Shown here piece after piece: positions 31,589 to 44,716 of a stretch of DNA of 64,000 bases. The notes under the pieces were generated by a model. That model was not told where the DNA came from. It did not search any database and saw only the letters and a program-made list of their open reading frames with translations. Source of the DNA: Hydrangea macrophylla (Eukaryota; Streptophyta; Magnoliopsida; Cornales; Hydrangeaceae). Position 1 is the first letter of the stretch. Every line of letters starts with the position of its first letter. Where the stretch lies: the NCBI GenBank assembly GCA_033977485.1, contig CM066982.1:30234218-30298217 (forward strand), read 5' to 3'. The translations under genes were made by a program, and so were the position numbers.

Positions 31589-34370
31589 TGAGTACCTGAA
31601 CCAAGCTTAGGGCCTAGAAGGATTAAGCCCGCTTGATTGTCCCATTTCAAATCACATATCAACAACCACGAGTGAGGTTCACCACCCTTCATTAGCCTTT
31701 ATCTGATCCGACTGATTTGGATTACTCGTATTTTAGATTCCATGGGGCTTTTTATCTAACACAAGGTAACTATCGATGCCCATGATCCATATCCGAGGCT
31801 ACACGAGTGAGTAATCCATATAAATCCCACAAGGCTAAATCCCAAGAGATCCTCACTAATAGAGTTGCCACTTTGTTGATAAAGGAAACCAAGAAAACTA
31901 AATCTTTCAAGTCCAACGGATAGAGAGCACCACCCCGTCGTCACCAAAGAACTCGGTTCGGGGGTTAAGGTACAAGAGAGGAAGGAGCTAGATCGTGTTA
32001 AAACACCCCCTCTCGCCTCATCGTGAGATGGGCCTCTACTCAGCTTTCAAGGTGTTTGACTAGACATTATGTGGACCGTTTCATTTATTTCTAATGCAAT
32101 CCTAATTCAAGTTGTAAACAACTAATATAAGAAAATAGTGCAAGATACTATACATTAACATGCAATGCACATGCTAAAATAGTAAGTCGGGGACTAAACG
32201 AATTACTACACTCCCCTATGCATTCAAAAGCAAATAAAATTAAATTAAATGTAAAAATCACACTCAAAAACCCTAGAGAAACATGATATCTAAGCACAAG
32301 TAAACATGTAGGGAATTTAAAATCTGTATTTTATCCACCTAAGCATGCTTCTATGTGATCACAGGAAAGCAGCAAATAAAAGGGATGCTAGAGAACTTAC
32401 CTGGGATAGCATAGAATTCCTAATTATCCTAATTAACCATGGTTAGGTCAACAAAGCAAAATATATAGAGGACAATCTAAGAATATCCTACTATTCTAGG
32501 CATGGATAGCATGTATGTATGTCCAAAATATGACTACTATGTGTAATAGTGTGCATGTGTAAGCCTAATTAGGTGTTATCCCTAGTATGGATAACTACTA
32601 TTCTAAGTGAGGATAGTGTGCAAGTGTATGCATGTGCATGGATACATGGATAATAACTACTATGCATGGATAAAACAGGGATAGTCTAATATTCCAACTA
32701 GTATGAACTACAACATTATTCGTATATGAATTCCCTGATTCTAGACTCGTAGATCCAATTAAGGCTTTGTTATCTCCGAGGTCGGATATCCATAGATTGG
32801 ATAGCAACCCCACAGCTCTGGCTACTACAACATTTGGGAGTAGCTCTGCCTGGGATAACTCTACTTTAATGGATACTATGAACAAGGAAATACAACTATC
32901 CTAGAACTTTAAAGATTAAAAGCAATAAAAATGAAGAACGTGAAGAACAAACAAGAAATTCAGCCTAGATCTAAGAAAATAAAAGATTAAACTAGGAAAA
33001 TAAAGCAGAAAAATGAAGAACAAGAAGAAGCTTACCTCAAGAACTTTCCTCAGAATACTTCTGCAGGGCTTCGCCGGCACTGCGGATTCTAAGAACCCTA
33101 AAAACTAAAAGATTAAACTTTCTAAATTACTTTGAGTGTGTCGGAATCCTCCAAGGGGGTTTCCTTGATCTCTCTAGTTCTCAAGATTTTTAGGTGTGTT
33201 GGATGGGGAGGGGAGGACCCCTTTTATAGTTGGAGGTTTGGGTGAAAAACTTCATAGCTAAGCAATGTGGGAAAAAAAAAACACAAATTTTCACATTTTT
33301 GGGCATTTTTACCCGAATTGGGGTCAAATCAAGGGTCCAAAATGAATCTGGGACATCTGAAATTCATAGTGGCACTTAGGGGTGCCACATGGCAGTCTGA
33401 GAGTGTCGCACGACACTCAACTAGAGAGAGTGGTGACGAGGTTTGTCGATGGGTGAGGGATGGGACTCCTTAGGTTGGGTGGCGGTTGGGGTGGGTATTT
33501 GGAGGTGTAGGCGTCGACAGGAGTTGTTGCTTAAGGAGTGGGTTGAGGCTTTCGACAATCCCCAATTTTGGGTTTTATCGGTGATGATGGCTGTGTCGTT
33601 GGTCCGCGAGGGGTTGGGATATTAACGGAGTTATCGATCGGAAAAGAGAGTCCCTAAGCTGGTGACGATGAGAACTTAGCGACGGAGTCTCTCGTCAATG
33701 ATTTTTGTATTAACGGTTAAGCTATAAGCGTCGATGACATAATGTGTTCTCGATGGTCTCGGTTGTGGTAGGGTTTGTCGATGGTCCAACTTTATATCGA
33801 TGATGGGTTTGTCGTCACCCTAAACCGTCGGTTGGTGGTGATGGCACATATGTGTCTGTCGATGGGATTAGTGGGTGGTGACGACATGAGTGGGGCCGAG
33901 AGTAACGACGGAGTGTGCTTAGCGACAGATTCTTTTTGGGTCATCGAATGGGCTTTGGGTATTGGAGCTTATTGGTGATGGGGCAGGTGACAATGGCATA
34001 AAGGGTGGGTCCCATTAAGTTAGGCGATGAATCGTGTAGGCCAACTAGTTGGCGACAGTAAGGGCTCGACGATGGCCCTCTTTTTTTTAGCGATGGCGTT
34101 GAGTGGGGTAGTGGTGTCAAGTGGTGGGCCCAAAGATAGCGACGATGCTATCGATGGTGCCAGGTAATTCCAAGTGAGTTGGGGCTATCGACGACCCCCC
34201 CTTTTACCGATGGTTTGTTAGGTTATGGAGATGGGTTGGGGTATTGGTGGTGAAGGTAACAGTCAAGTCAAAGGGCGGGTATATGATAGGTTGGGTGTAT
34301 CGATGGTTGGTGGGTCCCAGTTCGAGCGCCGGACCCAAATAGGTGAACTCTATAGACGGGTCATCGATAC
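31589..34370 (-). repeat. 5' LTR of Tat-A (right boundary approximate)
   Basis: Starts TGAGTACCTGAACC next to the primer site. A TATA box at 33228-33221 (minus) splits it into a long transcribed part (31589 to about 33195) and a U3-like part to the right. The U3-like part, about 33420-34370, is dense in GTCGATGG, GCGACGG and CGATGG words. With no second LTR in view, the right end could lie anywhere between about 33430 and 34700. Confidence 0.5.
33221..33228 (-). promoter_or_regulatory. TATA box of Tat-A LTR
   Basis: Minus-strand TATAAAAG followed by a pyrimidine-rich stretch, as in many plant LTR promoters. Transcription would run leftward toward the primer site. Confidence 0.6.
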
Positions 34371-35052
34371 ATGCGTATAGTGAAATATTTGAAGTGTATA
34401 CCAGTGTCAGTGCTATAGAAGTGACTGCGGTGTATGGTTCCATACATTGTCAGTGTAAAGGAGTGATACTTACTGTGATTTTCTGCTGTCCAAGCAGCGT
34501 AGTAGGTATGACCTTGAGTGGACGTGAAGTTCTTGAAAAGGGCTGTATCCATGTACTTAAGCTAGTGTCCAAAGAATATTGACATTTTTTGTATATATAT
34601 ATTGATATAGTTAATGAGTTTGAGAACTTACTGGTGTTTGCAAGAGTGGGAGCTGGGGTAGTAGGACCAGGTGTTGGTGTTGGTGTTGGCGTCTGCAGTA
34701 AGTGTCTTTTGAACCAAGGGTCTATTGTAGTGATAAGAAAACTATAAAAGAGAGCATTTGAACTTATCTGTTGCTGTCATTTTGTGATGTTCAGGTGAAG
34801 GAGACGGAGGTTCATTGCTTGTTTGCCTGCATTATTCTTATCACTCTTTTTTTGCTTTCTTTTACCCATTGATCTCGGTTGTAGTGGCGGGCTACTTGTG
34901 GTCGTGTGAAGTCAGAACTGTTGTCATTTACTATAGGCATGTGCTTTCTTGGTGACCGTCGGTATATTTTGTTATATTGTTTATATGTATGCATGTGTTT
35001 GTGTCTTGCGAGTGTATTTGCATTGATGTTTGCATTGTAAAATCCAAGTGTT
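34371..35052. other. Region upstream of the antisense PMD gene
   Basis: Contains a TATA-like TGTATATATATATTG near 34590 and a GGTGTTGGTGTTGG microsatellite near 34668, but no ORF. It may hold the promoter of the gene at 35053, remains of the Tat-B 3' LTR, or both. Confidence 0.35.
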
Positions 35053-38000
35053 ATGGATCCTCGTCCTGGTAAACCCTTGAAGGGCAATTCATAGGGTGTT
35101 CCTCCAGTTCCTCCTTTATCTCGCTGGTTGAGGACGCCGTTCCTTGGTGATGCAGATGAGTTTTGGGTTTGGGCTGAACAGGCAGTTGCAGATTTGGGTG
35201 TGGCTTCTCCTTTGCCTGCCTTAGGTGCTGATGCTGACCTAGTTGATTCTGCCAAGGTCATGCGATTTCAAGTTGAGCATGGGGCTTGTCCTTATTCGAA
35301 TTTGAAGTTTGCTAACAGGCTTTTTCTGAAGGAGGATTAGCAGGAATGGACAGACGCCATTATCCGAGAGTTTGAGGGGCCCCTTAGGCAAGCTCAAATT
35401 TATGACTCAGTTATGTGCTGGCGTGATCTTGCTAATGTATCTCGGGTGGAGTCAGATATGGTTACGTTGATGTCTCGATGGTGTACTTCTACACATACGT
35501 TTGTCACTGCTTTGGGTGAATTTATGCCTACCTTAGAGGATGTGTCGGTCTTATTGAAGCTCAGCATTTTAGGCGATATTAATCTGATGACCTATGTGTT
35601 AGATGCAGAGGAGTAACATATTGTGAAAGTTCTTGAGGAGGGTCTGCAATATTGTCAGAGATCTTCGGTATTCGATGCTAATACGGGTGCTCGTACTCCT
35701 GGACCGGCAAAGGGGAACGGTAAGAAAGCTTATTTCTAGGCGTTTATGCGGTATTTTTGGGAGGACCGCCAGCCTGAGAGGTTCGTCCCGGAGGGTGGTT
35801 CTCGTGATGTTGAGATTGGCTTGATGAATGACCATAGATTTGCTGCCTATTTGGCATGTTGGCTTTCTCGGTGTATTTTTGAGGGGTCTCCTAAGCATGG
35901 GTCGAGCTTTCGTTGGTTTGGGGTAGCTGCTATTTTATCTAGGGGAAAAGTTATTCCCCTAGCTGGCCTATTTTTGGGTTCATTATATTTACGGCTTGAC
36001 ATGGCAGCGTTGGATATGTCTCATTCGCTTGGTCGGTATGATGTTGCCACATTTGTGTCTATTCCCTTTCTGCAGACTTTCATTTATAAGCGTTATCACC
36101 GTAGGTTGGAGATTCTGAATCATCACCGTACGACACCAGAGTATAGAGTATGTCGATGGGTTAATTGTGGGCCACCTGAGCATTCTTTGTCTTCGGTGAT
36201 AGATGATATGGTTCATTTGATTGGCGCCCCTATAGTCGGACAGGTCCGGGCTATCGGGCAGGGGTTTCTCCATGGAGCAAAGCTGCTGGTAGTCACGTTT
36301 CGGTGGCTGATTTTAGTGGAGTTTCTGTTACTGTAGCTGCTGCCATGACCGTCTTGGCCTGTCTTTATCTTCCTGCAGTTTGGGAGGTAGGTGGCAGTGT
36401 AATGGCTTATCGTCCTGATCGGGTTAGGCGACAGTTAGGTTTGGATCAAGGTACTCCCTGGGCACGCACTGCTCTGTCTCCCGATAGTTTTGCCCTGTGT
36501 TGTGCTGGTTTCAGCGATGGGTATCTACGGTTTGGGTGTGATATGGTATTGCCACCACTGGGGAGGCGGGGGCGATGTTTTCCTGATTATGATACTTTTT
36601 GGCAGAGTTCTTTGTTAGCGTTTCGCTGGTATTGTGAGGGTTCTCCTCCTGCCCTGGTCATTGGGTAAATTCGATGTGGCGATGTATCTCTTCGCGCCCC
36701 TACTCCTAGGCATTTCGATGAATGGGGTTTGCCGTGTATCGGGGCGAAGGATATTTCCTGGACCACAACTTCGGAGGGCTGGGTTGGTGCGGTGTACGCA
36801 GATCCTTTTGGTACGTCTGTTCAGAAAGCTTTAAAGAAGAAAGCAAATTATGTCGTAGGAAAGGAAGTTTTGGCAGAGGTAACAAAAAAAATATGAATTA
36901 TGTCATCGTTTGTTTTTTTTTTGTATTATCATATTGCGAAGTAAAAAAAAGTTATTTAATTATTTATATATATATGTATATTTTTTTGCTAGGTGATAGT
37001 GCCATCAGCATCTAGTTCAAAAAGGAAGCGACTGCGTAGAGGTGGGGGATCCAAAGGGCCTATCCGTGCTGGTAATGCTGGTATTGCTAGTGGGGGTGGG
37101 GAGACTTTAGCAGGTCTGGCTATTCCATGCGAGGATTTGGGGGATATAGAGTTTATTGGTGGTACTCATGTGGATTTATTGATGGAGGAGGTAGTTAGAG
37201 CCTGGGATGGATTATTTCAGGAGAGGGAATCTGCTTTTATGTGCTACTCTAGGGGTGATGATGCTGAGGAGGCGGAGGAGGAGGAGGAAGAGGATGGCAT
37301 TGACGGCGTTGAAAACTATGGTGAGGACGAGGAAGATGAGGAGGTAGTGGGTGGCGGCGGACAACCTTCTGTCTTGGTTTCTTCGCCGGCGCCTACTGCT
37401 TCTGGTTCTGTAATGGCGTCGGTGCCTACTGGTTTTGTTGTTTATGGGTCGTCTACATCGTCCTCTGTTATTTGTCCATTCGAGCGGCAAGGGTTGTTGG
37501 CACGGGGTCTCTCTGCTGCAATTGTTCCTACTCTGCGTGTGTGTCAGGAGTCTGCCTATCCTCATCCTTTATTGCTTTTCAGGATGTGGCCAGTTCAGTT
37601 GCGACTTCTGGTATTAATGCTCATATTGGTGTTTCGGAGGGTGGCTTTAGTGGTACCCAGTCTGGTATGCAGCTTTTGAGTGTTGTTAAGCTTATATCTC
37701 CGGCTATTTTTGCCCCAAGGGCTTCCGTGTCAGGGCCTTCTTTTTCAGAAGTTTTGATAATGGATAGCACCATTGTTTCGATCTCGGTACCATTGCCGGT
37801 GGCGGTTCCGGTTGGTGATGTTGGTGATGTGGCATCTTATATTATGTGGCGCGACGTTAGTTGTTCTGTTGGTGATGCAGCCATATTGGAGATGGTTTAT
37901 GGGCGGTATCCTGAGACATTCGGGTCCATGCTCAATGAGGATGCCGCTCCTCATTTCAAGTCTTTCTTCTGTGGTATCCTTTCATCTGTGATGCGATCTT

Positions 38001-38458
38001 TGTGTGGCGTTCGTCTAGGTGACATGGATATGTTGGCTTTTGATGGTATTCTTAAGGAGATTAAATCACTTGATGACTTTTGTGGTTTAGACATAAGGTG
38101 GTTGGAGCAGCATCTTGTTCTGGTTAGGTCGTGCCTATTTGTCCAGGGTGCTCGAGTGACGGTAGCACTATGTGATGGGAAGCTTGCGGAGTTGGAAGGA
38201 GAAGAGCGGCGATGTGTTGATAGTATACGGGCGATAGAGGCGGAGATGTCGTCTTTGAGGGCCAGGCTGTTAGTCCATCAATCACAAGAAGAGGCCATCA
38301 AGTTATCAATGGATGAGTTTAGTGGTAAGAGAGAGAGAGTGCTTAGACTGTGCGAGGATGAGCAGTTGCGGTCAACGGTGTCTTTTGACTTGCCTCCCGA
38401 AGGTTTTGTGATTGGTGATTTGTTTTCAGATGAGGAGTTGGCGTTTCTCCATCGATAG
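35053..38458 (+). pseudogene. Plant mobile domain (PMD) protein gene, antisense within Tat-B
   Basis: From ATG 35053 one frame runs to about 36300 with stops at 35092, 35338, 35614 and near 35737; at least two of these (LKED/QEW and YF/AFMRYF) fit TGG-to-TAG. It then shifts to the frame of 36303-36878 (one more stop at 36666) and crosses an intron (36879-36992) into an exon that changes frame near 37560 and ends at 38458. PMD hallmarks are RWCTSTHTF, GEFMPTLEDVSVLL, the RYFW region, DHRFAAYLACWLS and YRPDRVRRQLGLDQG. The second exon has a basic start, an acidic run and a C-terminal coiled coil (ELEGEERRCVDSIRAIEAEM). PMD proteins occur as host MAIN/MAIL-type factors and as passengers of transposons. 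This one lies opposite to, and downstream of, Tat-B pol. Confidence 0.75.
36879..36992 (+). other. Intron of the PMD gene
   Basis: GAG before GTAACA at the donor and TTTTTTTGCTAG at the acceptor. It is 114 bp and AT-rich, and splicing keeps the frame (KEVLAE joined to VIVPSAS). Confidence 0.65.
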
Positions 38459-39043
38459 TGTTAATGTGGTTCTATTTTCTATATATATTTTTCTTGTATA
38501 GTGACTTTGGTGCTCGTAAGTGGTAAGTAATCGGTTGTAGTAGGTAATACTGACGACGATTGTATCGAATGTTTGACGCACTCTTTTTTGGTCCTATATG
38601 GAATGATGGCTCCCTCTATTGTTTGTCTATGGTTTGTTTGTTTTGTTTTTTTTTTAAATTATATATACACGTGTGTTGGAGCAATGACTTATCATGTCGT
38701 TGATGACACTCTCTTTTATCTTTTAGTCCTAGCGATGGTGCATCAGCTATGATGTATGTATTTATGATCCTCTTTATCTCTTTTTTTTTGTTAAGAAAGA
38801 AAAAAAAAAGGCATGACTAGTAAACCCATGGTGGTTTGTAAAATAATGGAGAAAGTAAATCACGTGATATGTACAAATAGGTTAGGGTGTAAACATGTGT
38901 TTATGCAAAATGGGTAGTGATGCAAACACGTGACATGTGTCTGTATTATGTAGGGGTATGTGGTTAGTGTTTTTTTTAACATAAAAAAGGGGGCAGATCT
39001 TTCTAAGGTGTTCATAAATAGCAATAAGGTGGAGGGCTAAACT
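38459..39043. other. Spacer between two antisense genes of Tat-B
   Basis: AT-rich, with a TTCATAAATAGC TATA-like word about 30 bp before the next ATG. Nothing else recognised. Confidence 0.4.
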
Positions 39044-39731
39044 ATGGCTGCCTCCTCAAGAGCATCCAACCTAGGGCCGAGTCGGCCGCATTTACCGGCG
39101 AGATTTGGTGATGCGCCGGAGGGTTGGCGAGGTATTCTTGTACGAGAAGAACTTGTCCCTCATTTGGAGAGGGTATATGCGAACTATCCACAGACTTTTA
39201 CAGGGTTAGGCTATATGAATCAACAAGAACGATTGCTGGCCTGTGAAATGTTAGGTAAAGTAATCTTAGAGTTATGTAGGACTAACCTTGGTGCTGCCAC
39301 TTATGACTACATGCAAAATATGAGGGGAAGTATTCATGACATGAGCACGCAGGGACTGCAACTATTGTGGTTGACGGAGTATCTTGATATGGTGATATTA
39401 ATTCGACAATTTGTGGAGGCGCGGCGGAGGAGGCAATTTGAAGAAAGACAACTTGCCTCATCTAGTGAGAACTATTGGAGAGCTCGAGTGGAGTTGGTGA
39501 CAACAGCAGGGCAATTGAGGAGAATAGGTGTTCCTCGTACAGTGCAACAAGAAGCTCGAGCGTTGCGGCTAAGCGGCTGTAGATAGTGGTGGGGAAGAGT
39601 GCAGGGTATATGAGGAAAGACTGGCAAGAGCAAGAATGGTAGAGCAGCGTTCAAGGGCTGGAATTGCTACTGATGAGGTGGATGATGTGGATAATGAGAC
39701 ATTGGTGACTGCTGGTTTGTTTGTGGAGTGA
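39044..39731 (+). pseudogene. Second antisense gene of Tat-B, unknown helical protein, one frameshift
   Basis: The frame is open from ATG 39044 to 39586 (180 residues). A one-base shift near 39570 would extend it through ARMVEQRSRAGIATDEVDD to a stop at 39729-39731, about 229 residues. The sequence is largely helical and charged (LACEMLGKVILELCR, LTEYLDMVILIRQFVEARRRR). I do not recognise the family. Like the PMD gene it lies opposite to pol and just beyond its C-terminus (39955). Confidence 0.55.
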
Positions 39732-39954
39732 AAGAATGTTGGGGTGGTGGATTTTAATCTGGACTTTTATGGTGGTGATCACAACTTGTAATTTTTTATT
39801 TTTATTTTTATTTTTTTTACAAGCTTGGTGTAATAATAATGTGACGAATATTTTGCGAATATTTGCAAAAAAAGGGAAAGTTATTTATAAATGATGTAGT
39901 ACATGTGTGTAGGAAACAACACTTCTTAGGGAAAGTAAACAGCTACTATCTTGC

Positions 39955-42900
39955 CTAAGCATGATATAGCTTCAACCATTGGGTGTTAATAGGTCCGAAC
40001 AGGGAAGTTTCACCAACTTTCCAGATCCTATAATAGCCGCTGGGGTTGGCCTCTTTGACTTCGTAGGGCCCTTCCCACTAGGGTGTGAATTTGGGCGCTG
40101 AGATTCCTCTCATCATGTGTGTAGCCGCCTTTAGGACCAAGTCTCCTTCCTTAAAGACCCTAGGTCGAACCATAGCATCATAAGCACGTGCGATTTGCTT
40201 ATGATATTTGTGGAGGTTTGATCGCGCTGTGTCTCTATGTTCGTCCAACTGCTCCAACATCATTGGGCGTGGGTCATGCAGAACCTCGCTTTCCATAGCT
40301 ATCCGGGCGGAGGCCACCACCAATTCTGTGGGCAAGACAGATTCAGCTCCATAGACCAATGAAAATGGGGTTGCTTGGGTTGGTCGCCTTTTCGAGGTCC
40401 TGTAGGCCCAAAGGGCTAGGGGGAGTTGGTCAGCCCATATCTTGGGACAATCCTTCATTGTCCTACTTAGGATCTTCAGTACCGTCTTATTAGTGGCTTC
40501 TGCTTGACTGTTGCATTTTGGATAATAGGGCGTGCATTTGTGGTGGGTGATGTCGTAGGACAGGAGAAGTTGTCCTACATGCTTGTTGATGAACGGAGTT
40601 CCGTTATTGGATAAGATCACCTTGGGGATTCCGAAGCGGCATACGATGTGTTCTCTGATGAAGGCTGCCACTACGGGCCCCACTGCTCTCCTCATCGGAA
40701 TGGCTTCTACCCATTTGGGGTAAAGTTCTGTTGCTGAAAGAATCCAGATATTGCCTTTTGACACAGGGGAGATCGGTCCTACGAGGTCAAGGGCCCAAGT
40801 ATGGAAAGGCCATGGTGTCGACAGCGCTCGTAGATCGACGGCGGGAGTGTGGATTCGATTTCCATGGATTTAGCAAGGGTGACATCGCTTGACATGGGCC
40901 CTCGAATCTTTCTCCATCGTTGGCCAATAGTATCCGAGGTCCAAGAGATGGCGATATAATTTTGTACCTCCTTGGTGTTCGAATTCATGTTCCTCGCTTA
41001 GGACTTGGTGAATTTCTCCTCCAGCTAAGCACCGTAATAATTCTCCATTGAAGGTGCGTCGGAAAAGCATATCTTCGCAGATGAAGAATTTCGGAGCCTG
41101 CTTTCTTATGATTGATGCATCAACTTTATCGATTGGGAGTGAACCCTCTTTCAAGTAGTCGATGTATGGGCGTCGCCAGTCTGTGATTTTGGTAGTAAAG
41201 TTGCATTCTTCCTTATTTGGGGCTTCTTGGCACTTCATACATGCTTGTTGGAGTATCGAAGCTTTTCTGGACATTTCTGGCCAGTAGTATCCTTTTCTTT
41301 GCACTATTCGGTACAAATTGATGTCCTTTTCTTCGCAAAAATGACAGTGGATCTGGTGGAGGTGGAGTCTGCCCTCTTCCCCCTACGTATCGTGCTAAGA
41401 CCCCTGTTGGCGCACGAAAGTAGAGGTTGTTCCCGAGGAGAGTGAAATTCCTTAGGTCGGATATTGCCAATTTTCCTTCACGGCTCCGAAGCTGGGTGAC
41501 GATGGGGGCTCTCCAATCATTAGTTTCTTCGAGGGGTAGCAAGTCCAGTACTGTGCATGGGAGAGTTCTCTTGATAATCTCGATGTGTGTGGAACCCTCA
41601 GGCACATCTACTTTGGAGGCCAGAGTTGCCAAGGCATCTGGAAAGCGATTGTCCGATCGCGGCGCATGTTCCACTCGGACTGTTTCCAATTTGTCCAACA
41701 ATCTCTGTACAATGGTCCTGTACTCTGCTAACGTCGGTTCTCAAATTGCGAACTCTCCCGATCTTTGTTTGATAACTAAATTGGAGTCTCCCCTTATGCA
41801 TAGCTGGTTGACACCCATCTTAGTGGCTACAAGCAACCCCAGGACCAATGGCTCATACTCTGACTCATTGTTGGAGCATTTGAAGTCAAGCTTGTAAGAC
41901 AAATGGAGTTTGGAACCGTCGATTCGGGACGTCAAGTTGATTCCAGCTCCTCCTCCAAGTGATTTGGAGGAGCCGTCGAAGCTGAGAGTCCATTCACCTA
42001 GATCTTCAATGGTCATAACACTCTCCAACTCCTCTCCTGGGAGTGCTTCCGAAGGTGGTTCGAAGTTGCCATTTGGGAATTGAGCCAAAAGGTCAGCAAG
42101 TGCTTGGCTCTTTATTGCCCTCAGAGTTATACAGGTGATGTCAAATTCTGCCAGGAGAAGGAGCCATCTCACCATTCGTCTAGAGAGAGCCGGCTTAGAT
42201 AGGAGGTATCGAAGTGGATCACACCTCGTCACCAAGTGTACTACATGGCTGAGGAAGTAGTGCCTAAATTTCTGAGCTATAAAGGTGAACGCAAGGCAAT
42301 GGCGCTCGATGGGTGTGTAACTTACCTCGGCATCTCAGATCACTCAGCTGATGTAGTAGACTGGCTTTTCTTGTCCCTCCACCTCCTGAGCACGTAATGC
42401 TCCTATTGATTAGTATGTTAATGTGAGGTAGAGGAGAAGTGGCTTCTCTTGTACTGGCGCCACCATAGTGGCCGGTGCTGCGAGTGTCTTCTTGACGCCG
42501 TCGAAGGATTCCTGGTGAACTTGTTCCCATCTGAACTTGACATTTCCTTTCAGTAGATCTCCTAAGGGGTGAGAGATTTCTGCTAATGCTGGGATGAATC
42601 TACGAAGATAGGACAACCTTCCCATAAATTGCTTTAGTTGCTTTTGGGTGGTTGGTGCAGGCATGTCCATTATTGATTTGGCCTTCGTCGGGTCCAAGTC
42701 GATGCCATGGCGGTGGACTACGAACCCCAAGAATTTTCCCGCAGTGACCCCGAAGGCACATTTGAGGGGGTTCATTCGGAGCTTGAGTTTTCTACATCAT
42801 TCAAAGATGGCACGGAGGTCATTTTCATGACCTTTTTCTTGCTTGGATTTTACCATGATGTCGTCCACATAATCTTCTAAATTATGGTGGAGCATGTCGT

Positions 42901-44716
42901 GGAAGATGGCTGTCATAGCCCTTTGGTAAGTGGCACCTGCATTTTTCAATCCGAAGGGCATGACAGTGTAGTAGAAGTTGCCGAATGGGGTACGAAAGGC
43001 CGTCTTTTCCGCGTCTTCTGGGTCCATCTTGATCTGATTGTATCCGTTGGATCCATCCATAAAGGAAAAGTCTTGATGCCCAGACGTAGTGTCGATTTGA
43101 GTATCGACATTAGGAAGGGAAAACTCATCTTTTGGACATGCTTTGTTGAGATCCCTAAAGTCAACGCACACCCTGATTTGACCATTCTTCTTTTTCACGG
43201 GTACCACGTTTGCCAACCATGTGGGATGCTTGATGGGCTTAATGAACCCTGCTTGAAGGAGTTTCTCCACTTTAACCTTGATCTGGAGCTCGAGTTCGTG
43301 GCAGAACACTCGGGGAGCTTGTTTTACCGGTCGATGGCCTGGATCAATGTTGAGCTTGTGGGTTACAAGAGTCGTGTCCAACCCAGGCATCTGATCGTAG
43401 GTCTGGGCAAAACATGTCAATGTATTCTTGAAGGAGAGAAATCAGCTTCTCTCGTTCCTCTGGAGTCACCATTTTGGAGATGAAGGTGGTACAAGGTGCC
43501 TCACCCTTTGGCGTAAGGTTGACTTCTTCTACTTCTGGTCCCGCAGTACGTGGTCTATCTTGGAGTGTTTCTGGGGCCGTCTTGGGTTCGGTAGACTTTT
43601 GAGCTTCAATGACGTTGCACGCAGGGGGCTCAGGATCACGTGGTGGAGTATCTGACCCCGACCCCGTGCATCGTCATAAGTAGCGATACGCAAATCGTCC
43701 ATCGGGGAGCTTGATCCGAATACATTCGGGAGAGGTATAACGGTGACTTCTGGGGTTTCTCTTTGGGGAAAAATCCTCTTTTTGAGCGTCCTCCCACTTT
43801 GGAATGGCAAGGGCGCGTGGTGACGCAAGCGGCGTGGCTTCTTCTTCGGAGTCCAGGCTATCGAAGAAGTCTGCTTCTGCCATGTGAGCCTCATGAATGC
43901 CGAATGGTCGCAAGGTGCCAGCGATGGTGAACACCTTCCTTCCTTCGCTCGTGTTAACCTTCCCTTTCATGCACTAATGGTAGGTAGAGGGTACGATGCC
44001 AACCTTGTGCATCCATTTCCGTCCCACGAGAAGGTAGTAGGTGGTGTCAGCATTGATCACATGGAATCTAGCTGGTGCTTAAAATTTTCCAAGGCAGAGT
44101 GATGTAGTGACAAACCCAATGGTCTGTCGGACATCATTGCCGAAGGCCGCAATATCGATGGCCTGCGGGATGAGCTTTTCTTTGGGGATATTGGTGGCTT
44201 TGAAGGTAGCTAGTGGCTTTGAATTCTACCTCATGTATGGTCGCCACCACATATAATGGACGATTATGTGGGTGTGGGACTTGTATGTTTGCATTTGTGA
44301 AAGTGATCATCGATTCTGCTTCTTGGGCGGCACATCGTGAGGACCCCCCAGAGGCCATGCATGCTTGGTGGTAGGTTTCTGCGACCTGCAGTATAGCTTT
44401 GGTGGCCTCGAGTCGTGCTTCTTCGCAGAATCCGACTTGGTCGAAGAAACATTTGAATTTGGTAAGGTCCTTAACCTTTGATGCGGTGAATTCCTCAGTG
44501 CCGGCACGTGGATTGGTTGTGGATAGGCCTTTGATAGTCGGATGTATTTCTTCTCTTTCCTCTTCTTCCTCGATGAGCTCGATGAGGGGGGCCGCTACTT
44601 CTGCTGGCGCAACCGACTTTTCCTTGATAAACTGAATAAAAGGGGTCGTGGTATGGGGAACCATGTGGAAAGAGACCATGTGGACGACCCCTTCGTTGTT
44701 CCTTCGAAGTTGGCAT
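39955..44716 (-). pseudogene. Tat-B pol: protease, RT, RNase H, second RNase H, integrase
   Basis: In element sense: a linker ending in the protease C-terminus (FHVINADTTYYLL, then GIVPSTYH, near 44070-43980), RT with CVDFRDLNKACPKD and YVDD (43420-42800), RNase H, an additional archaeal-type RNase H (LSFDGSSKSLGGGAG and NNESEYEPL, about 42010-41740) typical of the Tat lineage, and integrase (41700-39955) ending WLKLYHA at 39955. Frame changes and stops separate the listed blocks (for example after RAIFE at 42797). The integrase second catalytic aspartate has become asparagine (LSNNGTPF, about 40600), consistent with G-to-A decay, so the enzyme would be dead even if expressed. Confidence 0.88.

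Noticed and set aside
33267..34582. Short ORFs in the Tat-A LTR
   Set aside because: Low-complexity translations of GTCGATGG-type words without conserved features.
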